From NCBI GenBank assembly GCA_023151335.1, contig JAKLJF010000362.1:1-5548 (forward strand): 5,548 bases of DNA, read 5' to 3'. The position numbers and the translations under genes are program-made. Of this stretch, positions 1-5,548 are shown piece after piece. The stretch's first letter is position 1. Every line of letters begins with the position of its first letter. Below the pieces are notes generated by a model. That model saw nothing but the letters and a program-made list of their open reading frames with translations. It was not told the DNA's origin and ran no database searches. The stretch is from Thermoanaerobaculia bacterium (GTDB lineage: Bacteria; Bacteroidota; Bacteroidia; Chitinophagales; Saprospiraceae).

Positions 1-1735
1 CGGAGAAAATAAAACCGTCTTGCATGACCACCCCGCAGTGGCTGCGCCAGAGTTTATGATCGATGTTGGCCAGGTTAATATCGCCGAGGCGTACACTGCC
101 TTCTGTGGGCGGGTAAAAATTCAGGAGTAATTTCACCAGGGTCGTTTTGCCGCTGCCGCTGCTGCCGACGATGGCGGTCACTTTCCCTTCCGGAAAGGTC
201 AAACGCACATTGTTCAGCACCCAGGGATCGTGCGGGCCGCCATAGCGGAACGACATGTTTTCCACCACAAGGTCGCCATTGGCAGGTAAAACGGTCACTT
301 TGGCGTGGTCTACCGGTTCTTCATCGGGTTTCAGGTGGATTTCGTTCATGCGTTCCAGGCTGATCTTGGCTTCCTGCGCGGCCAGGATAAATTGGACCAG
401 CGATTCCAGCGGAGCGTTCATATGGCCAATGATATATTGAACAGCCAGCATCATGCCCAGCGACATATCGCCGTGAATAACGGCCGTGGCAGCGGTTACG
501 GAGATCAGGATGTTTTTGCCTTCGTTGATAAAGGCAGCGCCGGCGCGTTGCATTTGGTCGGTGGCCAGGTATTCGACATTGATGCGGAACAATTTGGCTT
601 GTATGCGCTCCCACGACCAGCGTTTCTGGCGTTCGGCGTTGTGCAGTTTAATTTCCTGCATGCCGTTGACCAACTGGATCAGGGCATTTTGGTTGTCGGC
701 CATTTGTTCGAACCGCCGGTAATCGAGCGCCCGGCGGCGGTGCATAAAAATGGCTACCCAACCAAAATAGAGTATTGCCGCGATAAAGAAGATCGCAAAA
801 ATCCAGGCATTATAAAACAGGAGTACCAGTCCGAATACTAAAAGGTTGACTACGGAGAACAGCGTAACCAGCGAGGAAGAGGTCAGGAAGCGTTCCACCC
901 GCTCGTTGTCGTAGATGCGCTGCAGCAAATCGCCGGTCATCTTGGAGTCGAAAAACGCCATGGGCAGGCGCATCAGTTTGATCAGGAAATCCGAAACCAG
1001 GTTGATGTTCACCCTCGTACCTATGTGCAGCAGAATCCAGCCCCGGATAAACTCCACGGCTACCTGGCTGAGAAACAACATGCCCTGGGCCGCCAGGATC
1101 AGGTACACAAAATTGAGATCATTCAGTTGAACGCCCTTATCCACCAGGGCCTGCATCAGAAATGGAAATACCAGCATGACGGCGCTGCCCAGGATCAAGC
1201 CCAGCAACAGTTGCCAGATCAGGCGTTTATGCGGTACGAGGTATTGTTTTAATATCCCCAGACCGGCACGGTTGACCGTTTCGCCTTCCTGTTGAAAAAA
1301 CTCGGGGCTGGTTTCGAGCAGGAGCAGAATACCCTGCGGTTCAGTGTTATACACATCGCTGATCCAGCCATCGAGGAATTCCTGTTCGGTGAGTTGTTCT
1401 TTTCCCACTGCCGGGTCGGCCACGTATACTTTGCCGTGCGCAATACGGTAGACAACCAGGAAGTGATTCTGTTTCCAGTGGGCAATGCAGGGTAAGGGCA
1501 ATTCCGTTTGCAGGCGGCTAAACCCAGCCTTTACTCCAATCGTACGAAAACCGATCTTTTCGGCGGCATCGGCTATGCCCATCAGCGAAACGCCTTCGCG
1601 ATCCAGGTAGGAAATTTCCCGCAGATAGTCGAGCGAATAATGGCGCCCGTGGTAACGGGCAATCATACGAAGACAGGTGGCGCCGCAGTCCGAGGCGTCG
1701 AGCTGTTTATAAAAAGGAAAACTGTCGGCCAGCAT
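1..1735 (-). CDS. C39 peptidase-containing ABC exporter (bacteriocin/peptide exporter type), 3'-truncated by window edge
   Basis: Inner-membrane ABC transporter that should cut the leader (usually after a double-glycine-type site) from a ribosomally made peptide and export it using ATP. I translated the minus strand from ATG at 1735 and it is open to base 1 (578 residues); the family is usually a little over 700. Residues 1-140 are a C39 cysteine peptidase: oxyanion Gln11, Cys17 in the motif DCGATC, His91 in HFLVVY and Asp107 in ADPA, so the triad is complete. Residues about 170-460 are the transmembrane domain, with hydrophobic segments near 172-192, 209-230 and 285-335 and a typical MTGDLLQRI loop. 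The ATPase domain starts near 485: Walker A GSSGSGKT at 524-531 and Q-loop Gln572. Signature motif, Walker B and H-loop lie beyond the edge. An in-frame TGA four codons upstream fixes this as the first ATG; there is no Shine-Dalgarno. No HlyD-type partner or substrate peptide is visible. Family call is firm; the cargo is unknown. Confidence 0.93.
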   Translation of the reverse strand, partial: MLADSFPFYKQLDASDCGATCLRMIARYHGRHYSLDYLREISYLDREGVSLMGIADAAEKIGFRTIGVKAGFSRLQTELPLPCIAHWKQNHFLVVYRIAHGKVYVADPAVGKEQLTEQEFLDGWISDVYNTEPQGILLLLETSPEFFQQEGETVNRAGLGILKQYLVPHKRLIWQLLLGLILGSAVMLVFPFLMQALVDKGVQLNDLNFVYLILAAQGMLFLSQVAVEFIRGWILLHIGTRVNINLVSDFLIKLMRLPMAFFDSKMTGDLLQRIYDNERVERFLTSSSLVTLFSVVNLLVFGLVLLFYNAWIFAIFFIAAILYFGWVAIFMHRRRALDYRRFEQMADNQNALIQLVNGMQEIKLHNAERQKRWSWERIQAKLFRINVEYLATDQMQRAGAAFINEGKNILISVTAATAVIHGDMSLGMMLAVQYIIGHMNAPLESLVQFILAAQEAKISLERMNEIHLKPDEEPVDHAKVTVLPANGDLVVENMSFRYGGPHDPWVLNNVRLTFPEGKVTAIVGSSGSGKTTLVKLLLNFYPPTEGSVRLGDINLANIDHKLWRSHCGVVMQDGFIFS

Positions 1736-1774
1736 ATCGTGTGGTCATTGGGATACTGAATTGCTTATTAAACG

Positions 1775-1782
1775 CAAAACTA
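1775..1782 (-). promoter_or_regulatory. Putative Bacteroidota -7 promoter box for the ABC exporter gene
   Basis: Read on the minus strand this is TAGTTTTG, an exact match to the Bacteroidota TAnnTTTG -7 element. Transcription would start near 1770, giving a leader of about 35 nt before the ATG at 1735. The -33 element (TTTG or TTG about 19-21 nt upstream) is poor: the expected place holds a T-run followed by CGGC, which is also the loop side of the adjacent inverted repeat. The box suggests that the exporter is transcribed separately from the upstream SGNH gene. Motif matching only. Confidence 0.45.
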
Positions 1783-1786
1783 CTTG

Positions 1787-1819
1787 TTTCAGATTTTTTT
1801 TGCCGAAAAAAATCTGAAA
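1787..1819. repeat. Perfect 14-bp inverted repeat (hairpin or operator-like) between SGNH gene and exporter
   Basis: The arms 1787-1800 (TTTCAGATTTTTTT) and 1806-1819 are exact reverse complements around the 5-nt spacer TGCCG. It sits 53 nt past the stop of the SGNH gene that ends at 1873 and 4 nt upstream of the TAGTTTTG box of the exporter. As RNA it would fold into a long AU-rich stem, so it may end transcription of the SGNH operon. However, on the minus strand it is followed by AAACAAG rather than a U-tract, so it is not a textbook intrinsic terminator. A protein-binding palindrome over the exporter's -33 region is the other reading. The repeat is directly visible; its role is inferred. 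Confidence 0.6.
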
Positions 1820-1872
1820 ATCAGGGAATTGGCAGCGCAGACTTTCCCGGTTTTCAAAATCTGGAAAGGCTA

Positions 1873-3171
1873 CTATTCCGAATACTGCTGCACATAATCA
1901 TTGTACGCGCGGATCAATGACTGGTAAAACAGCCTGCCCTGTACGCTGTACCCAACCTTGGAATAATGTACCGAATCGGACGACATCAGCCCGGAAGATT
2001 TCCAGTTTTGGGCCGATTTTTCACCGCCGGAGCATCGGAACAAATCCCACAACGCATAATTTTTCTCCCGGGCGAATTGCCGGATTACCTCGCTGATCTG
2101 GTTCATATAGGGATTAAATCCGCGCCCTTTCAGGTATGAATCGGCGGGAGTAGTCAGCAAAAAATAGGCGTTCGGGGCGTATTGTTTGATCTGCTCGACC
2201 AGTATTTCCATTTGTTGGTACAAGTAATGGGGGTTCGTTTTGCCCTGGGCTTCATTGGTGCCGAAGGACAAAACGATGAGGTCGGGATTCAGGTCGGCCA
2301 GTTCCCGGGCGAAAAAGCGGGCGCGGGCAAAATCAGAAAATTTGCCGCCATTTACGCCGATAGAATGATAAACCACACCGGAAAGTTCATTTTCCAGCAT
2401 GACGCCGTCGAGCATCAGGCTGCCTTTGGAAGCGCTGTGCAGGCGCTTAAAGGAAAGCGTGGCCTGCGCTACCGGCCGGTCGAAATAATAAGCTTTGAAA
2501 AACTCGTCCTGCATAAAAAGCACGGCTTCCTGTTTGGTCACTTCATCGCGCACGCTCAGATCGAAGGCGTCGTCGTCGCGCCGGTGAAAAACGGTCATTT
2601 TGGTGAAAAGCCGCGTTTCGGCAGTGGAGGTATCCCGCAAACGGAAGGTAAGCTGTCCTTCCGGATTGAAGGTTTCCAATAAAAACCCGGAAATGCCATA
2701 AGGAGTGGCCTCATCCAGGTCGCGCTGGCAATTGGTTCCGTACCAACGGACATTCGACTCCACGATATAATCTTTGGGTCCGTTGGTGCCTGCAAGTTTG
2801 TAGGGAAAGATCAATCCGCGTCCGGCATCGCCGAAGGCATTTTGCAGCCGGGTGCGCACTTCATGGGTGAGCATGTTGCCCAAAATGTGTGAATCGCCCA
2901 CGTGAATAATACTGATTCGCTGGCCGCCTTCCGTTCGTTGGCGGTATAATTTTTTAAAGAGGGGCTCCAGGTAATTCCTGTTTTCAATTTCGTTTTCCTC
3001 CTGCCGTAAAAATGTATACCCCGTGGTATCCTGTTCAGTGATGTCGACCTGAGGCGGACGAAACTGTGACTGGCATTGACTGACAAGCAGAATAGCGCTG
3101 ACAAGCGCCACGGCGCGTAATCGGATTATTCTTGCGGATAAGGAGAAAGCCGGGAGGCCGCATCTGTGCAT
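1873..3171 (-). CDS. Exported SGNH/GDSL-family hydrolase or O-acyl-transfer/esterase protein (second of tandem pair)
   Basis: A 432-residue SGNH-fold protein, probably a periplasmic or envelope esterase or acetyl-transfer enzyme; the substrate cannot be read from the sequence. The N-terminus has basic residues followed by a hydrophobic stretch (about 18-31), i.e. a signal peptide. VSQC at 30-33 resembles a lipobox but has Gln at -1, so lipidation is doubtful. Block I is VGDSH with Ser94, block II Gly near 275 (GVNGGKF), block III GTNE at 304-307 with Asn306, and block V DSVH with Asp399 and His402: all catalytic positions are present. About 180 residues separate blocks I and II, far more than in compact GDSL enzymes, suggesting an inserted, probably beta-rich domain. 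In-frame TGA eight codons upstream makes 3171 the first ATG. It ends in tandem TAG TAG. It lies 105 bp after its paralogue; that gap shows only weak, one-mismatch promoter boxes (e.g. TATGTTTT), so co-transcription is likely. Confidence 0.88.
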   Translation of the reverse strand: MHRCGLPAFSLSARIIRLRAVALVSAILLVSQCQSQFRPPQVDITEQDTTGYTFLRQEENEIENRNYLEPLFKKLYRQRTEGGQRISIIHVGDSHILGNMLTHEVRTRLQNAFGDAGRGLIFPYKLAGTNGPKDYIVESNVRWYGTNCQRDLDEATPYGISGFLLETFNPEGQLTFRLRDTSTAETRLFTKMTVFHRRDDDAFDLSVRDEVTKQEAVLFMQDEFFKAYYFDRPVAQATLSFKRLHSASKGSLMLDGVMLENELSGVVYHSIGVNGGKFSDFARARFFARELADLNPDLIVLSFGTNEAQGKTNPHYLYQQMEILVEQIKQYAPNAYFLLTTPADSYLKGRGFNPYMNQISEVIRQFAREKNYALWDLFRCSGGEKSAQNWKSSGLMSSDSVHYSKVGYSVQGRLFYQSLIRAYNDYVQQYSE

Positions 3172-3276
3172 GAAGTTGTATTGCTTTGTTTTTCAGTAAA
3201 ACATATGCCGCGGTAAAACGGGCGTGCAGCGAAATTATTCAATTCTGCCCGCCTGCCAAAGCCGGGGCATAAAAAT

Positions 3277-4707
3277 TCACTTTGATGAAGGCGTATTGGC
3301 CGTTTGGCGGTACCGGCTTTGGGCATCGAGAAAGAGCCTGGCAAATAATTGTCCGATTACTTTTCCGCCTTCATGGGTGAGGTGGGTGTAGTCCTTGTTA
3401 GCCAGGGCGGGGCGCTGGTTGGCAAAATGCACCATAGTGCCGGCGCCCCCCATACCCCTGAACAGATCATAGAACAAAAAGCCGTGTTGCCGGGCCAGTT
3501 CGCGCTGCATCGATGTGATGGCGATTACGCTTGGCAGGGTGGTCAATTCACCGTCCACTTTGCCTCCGCGGTCAGCCACACTGATAATCAGGATGGGTTT
3601 GGCCGGGAAACAACGGCGAATATGAGCAAACGTTTGGTCCAGTTCGGCCTGGTACCAGCGAATGTTGTTCAGGCTGGGCGTCACGGCGTTAAGTCCCAAT
3701 TGAACCACGATCAGTTCGTATTGTTGGAAAGCGTCGAATTGCCGGGCGAGGTCCGGTGCGATCAGTTTCAATCGTCCTCCGGTGTTTCCCCGTACCGAGA
3801 AGTTGTCGAGATAAAAGCCGGGGCCATTTTCCAATGAAGCGCCGTACATCACCAAAGTGCTGTCCGGATTGTCGATCCGGAAAGCGACGGCGCGCATAGG
3901 ATTTTGCGGCTGATACTTGCGCCACATCTGAAGCTGCCCCGAACCGGCCTGGAGGGTATCTGTTTGTGGATTGGGGCTGTCAGATTGCCAAACGAACGGC
4001 ACATTGCGTTCGGAGCGGTAAAAAAGTCTGATTTCTCCCCATCGGCCGGTATGGCGAAAATAATCGGCGCCTTCGTAATGCACGAACGCGGCCGGGGCTG
4101 GCCGGTAAACAAATCCGTTTATGCCGAACGGCTGATGGCTGTCATGGTTTTTGACGATGGAATAAGTGTTCCATTTTTCATACCGGTGTACCAGGGTTCG
4201 TTTGAAACGGGCCACTTCGGAAGTAATGGGTACATAACCGACGCCATCGCCCCCCCAAACAGTTTGCAGCGTGTCGCGAAGGTCGCCCAGCAGGATGTCG
4301 CCCTCCACAAAGGAGTCTCCAAAAAAAGCGACCCGGACTGTACGGCGCCGGCTTCGAATACCCTCTACGGCTTCGAAAAAGGATTTAAGCCCTTGTTGAC
4401 CCGGCGTATAATCCTCTATGACCCGGCCAAACAGAGCGGAATCTACTTTGGGGATGAGCCCCAGACTATCCAGTCCGCTGCTATCGGAAATCTCAGACAA
4501 CGCGCTGCTGTCTGCAAAAAAAGCAAGGGAGTCAGTCGCCTGCATGTCGGCTTTGGTTGGCATATCCGGGCGTATATCGGCGAAAATATCCATTTTCCGG
4601 AGCGAAAAGCCGGCAAAGGGGATACCCTCCGGTATGAGCGACAATCCCGTCAGGAATACCAGTATAAGCGCTGCGAGACTGAAAGTTTGACCGATATAGT
4701 TTTTCAT
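3277..4707 (-). CDS. Exported SGNH/GDSL-family hydrolase-like protein (first of tandem pair)
   Basis: A 476-residue protein of the SGNH superfamily, probably facing the periplasm as an esterase or O-acetyl-transfer enzyme on an envelope polymer (inference). Residues 1-28 form a signal peptide or membrane anchor (MKNYIGQTFSLAALILVF start). About 30-105 is a Ser/Asp/Leu-rich linker. Block I is FFGDSF with Ser132, block II Gly near 317 (VRGNTGG), block III GLNA with Asn340 (family norm GxND or GxNE), and block V DYTH with Asp449 and His452. A roughly 180-residue insert sits between blocks I and II, as in the neighbour. I chose ATG 4707 rather than the longer in-frame starts at 4731 or 4779 because the signal peptide begins right there and a TACCTTTG promoter box ends 7 nt upstream; the 4779 start would leave only 11 bp to the divergent acs start. 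It shares FGINGF, the LEN motif before block II, and DLFR..GG with the neighbour (YGISGF, LEN, DLFR..GG). Confidence 0.87.
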   Translation of the reverse strand: MKNYIGQTFSLAALILVFLTGLSLIPEGIPFAGFSLRKMDIFADIRPDMPTKADMQATDSLAFFADSSALSEISDSSGLDSLGLIPKVDSALFGRVIEDYTPGQQGLKSFFEAVEGIRSRRRTVRVAFFGDSFVEGDILLGDLRDTLQTVWGGDGVGYVPITSEVARFKRTLVHRYEKWNTYSIVKNHDSHQPFGINGFVYRPAPAAFVHYEGADYFRHTGRWGEIRLFYRSERNVPFVWQSDSPNPQTDTLQAGSGQLQMWRKYQPQNPMRAVAFRIDNPDSTLVMYGASLENGPGFYLDNFSVRGNTGGRLKLIAPDLARQFDAFQQYELIVVQLGLNAVTPSLNNIRWYQAELDQTFAHIRRCFPAKPILIISVADRGGKVDGELTTLPSVIAITSMQRELARQHGFLFYDLFRGMGGAGTMVHFANQRPALANKDYTHLTHEGGKVIGQLFARLFLDAQSRYRQTANTPSSK

Positions 4708-4714
4708 GCGGGCG

Positions 4715-4722
4715 CAAAGGTA
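4715..4722 (-). promoter_or_regulatory. Putative Bacteroidota -7 promoter box for the SGNH gene pair
   Basis: On the minus strand this reads TACCTTTG, an exact TAnnTTTG match. Only 7 nt (CGCCCGC) separate it from the ATG at 4707, so the transcript would begin within a few bases of the start codon, leaving no room for a ribosome binding site. It rules against the longer start codons at 4731 and 4779, which would lie upstream of the transcript. No clear -33 TTTG is seen about 19-21 nt further upstream. Confidence 0.5.
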
Positions 4723-4760
4723 ATCAGCCCGCATGGATTCTACCTTCCCGTGCAAGGCCC

Positions 4761-4768
4761 TATATTTG
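4761..4768 (+). promoter_or_regulatory. Putative Bacteroidota -7 promoter box for acs
   Basis: TATATTTG matches TAnnTTTG exactly and lies 22 nt before the acs ATG at 4791, predicting transcription from about 4773 and a leader of about 18 nt. The -33 region (around 4738-4742, TTCTA) is a weak match. It is divergent from, and about 40 bp away from, the box for the SGNH pair, so the two promoters share one compact 83-bp region where a single regulator could affect both. No Shine-Dalgarno is present before the ATG. Confidence 0.5.
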
Positions 4769-4790
4769 CTCCCAAACATCAGATATCGTT

Positions 4791-5548
4791 ATGACAGCAC
4801 AAATTACTTCTTTTGAGCAATATCATTCCGTTTATGCCTGGAGTGTGGCCGATCCGGAAGGATTTTGGGCGGAACAAGCCAATACCTTCCAATGGCGGAA
4901 ACCCTGGAAGCGGGTTTTAAAATGGAATTTTCGTGAACCGAACGTAAAATGGTTTGTCGGAGGCCGGCTGAACATCACCGAAAATTGTCTGGACCGCCAC
5001 CTGGCCAAGAGGGGAAACCAGGTTGCCATGATCTGGGAAGCGAACGACCCCAAACGCAAGCCGCGCAAGATCACTTACAAACAATTATACGGGTTGGTTT
5101 GCCAGTTTGCCAACGCGTTGAAAGCGCAGGGAGTAAAAAAAGGCGACCGGGTTTGTATTTACATGCCGATGACCCCCGAACTGGCCGTTGCCCTGCTGGC
5201 CTGTGCCCGTGTTGGCGCTGTACACTCGGTGGTGTTTGCCGGCTTCAGCGCCGTTTCCCTGGCCGACCGGATCAAAGACGCGCAGGCTTCCGTGGTGCTG
5301 ACGTCGGATTATAACTCGCGCGGCCCTAAGAATATTCCCGTGAAACAGGTCGTCGACGAAGCCCTGGCCCTTGGATGCGATTCCGTTCGAAAAGTGATCG
5401 TACATCAAAACACGGGTGATCCGGTTGCCATGCACGAAGGCCGGGATGTCTGGTGGCATGAAGCGGTCAGGGGCAAACGCAAAAGTTGCAAGGCAGCAAT
5501 TATGGACAGCGAAGACCTGCTGTTTATCCTCTATACATCGGGCTCTAC
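4791..5548 (+). CDS. acs: Acetyl-CoA synthetase (AMP-forming), N-terminal 252 residues, truncated by window edge
   Basis: Cytoplasmic enzyme that makes acetyl-CoA from acetate, ATP and CoA through acetyl-AMP. The visible part aligns closely, by memory, with Escherichia coli Acs: the N-terminal Acs domain with NITENCLDRHL at 61-71, CIYMPMTPELAVALLACAR at 122-140, GAVHSVVFAGFS at 142-153, then EGRDVWWH at 216-223 and the start of the ATP-binding signature LFILYTSGS at 244-252, where the window ends. Arg177 and Lys180 fall where enterobacterial Acs has two arginines that contact CoA. The full protein should be about 640-650 residues; the acetate-pocket Trp and the C-terminal domain with the acetylatable Lys are outside the window, so propionyl-CoA synthetase is not strictly excluded, but the N-terminal match favours Acs. 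It is divergent from the SGNH pair with 83 bp between starts. The reading frame is intact with no oddities. Confidence 0.95.
   Translation, partial: MTAQITSFEQYHSVYAWSVADPEGFWAEQANTFQWRKPWKRVLKWNFREPNVKWFVGGRLNITENCLDRHLAKRGNQVAMIWEANDPKRKPRKITYKQLYGLVCQFANALKAQGVKKGDRVCIYMPMTPELAVALLACARVGAVHSVVFAGFSAVSLADRIKDAQASVVLTSDYNSRGPKNIPVKQVVDEALALGCDSVRKVIVHQNTGDPVAMHEGRDVWWHEAVRGKRKSCKAAIMDSEDLLFILYTSGS

Noticed and set aside
305..841. Plus-strand 178-codon open frame opposite the exporter
   Set aside because: It is the complement of the exporter's transmembrane and ATPase coding sequence; the minus-strand frame carries Walker A and is uninterrupted over 578 codons.
1707..1748. A 13-codon out-of-frame ORF on the minus strand overlapping the exporter start, possibly a leader peptide
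   Set aside because: It has no Shine-Dalgarno, no regulatory codon run and no attenuator structure after it; an ATG this close is expected by chance.
1843..1871. Short CTTTCC/GGAAAG inverted repeat just after the second SGNH gene as a terminator
   Set aside because: The stem is only 6 bp with a large loop and no U-tract; it is too weak to call beside the 14-bp repeat downstream.
2182..2682. Plus-strand 166-codon open frame opposite the second SGNH gene
   Set aside because: It is fully inside the complement of a well-supported gene and its translation shows no recognisable domain.
4708..4779. Longer in-frame N-terminus for the first SGNH gene (ATG at 4779 or 4731)
   Set aside because: The extra residues precede a clear signal peptide, and the 4715-4722 promoter box would lie inside the coding sequence.
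3904..4794. Plus-strand 296-codon open frame antisense to the first SGNH gene
   Set aside because: It lies opposite a gene with recognisable SGNH motifs, has no family-like motifs itself, and overlaps the divergent promoter region and the start of acs. It is a GC-driven shadow frame.

Overview
The window looks like a chromosomal piece of a Bacteroidota bacterium with moderate to high GC. Three things point there. Each of the three better-supported starts has a TAnnTTTG promoter element in front of it, which is the -7 box of the Bacteroidota primary sigma factor. The starts lack Shine-Dalgarno sequences. The protein families also fit: a peptidase-containing ABC exporter and paired exported SGNH hydrolases. 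Genus cannot be told from the sequence alone.

Layout: three genes lie on the minus strand and one on the plus strand. At the left edge (1-1735, minus) is the N-terminal 578 residues of a C39-peptidase ABC exporter; its 3' end runs off the window. An intergenic stretch (1736-1872) holds its probable promoter and a 14-bp perfect inverted repeat. Next come two consecutive minus-strand genes (1873-3171 and 3277-4707) for exported SGNH/GDSL-fold proteins. They are diverged paralogues: the block I/II/III/V motifs, the long insert between blocks I and II, and several non-catalytic motifs correspond. Transcription order is 4707 gene, then 3171 gene, then exporter. An 83-bp divergent promoter region (4708-4790) separates this set from acetyl-CoA synthetase (acs, plus strand from 4791), which leaves the window at residue 252, just inside its ATP-binding signature.

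How the genes may work together: the two SGNH proteins probably act side by side in the periplasm on an ester (often acetyl) group of a glycan or other envelope polymer; no substrate can be read from the sequence. The exporter has its own promoter and an intact peptidase triad, so it probably matures and secretes a leader-bearing peptide encoded elsewhere, perhaps beyond base 1. acs is housekeeping acetate activation and may be only a chance neighbour. I found no RNA gene, mobile element, CRISPR array or frameshift. The strongest leads are the SGNH pair with its shared insert, the orphan exporter, and the palindrome placed over the exporter's promoter.
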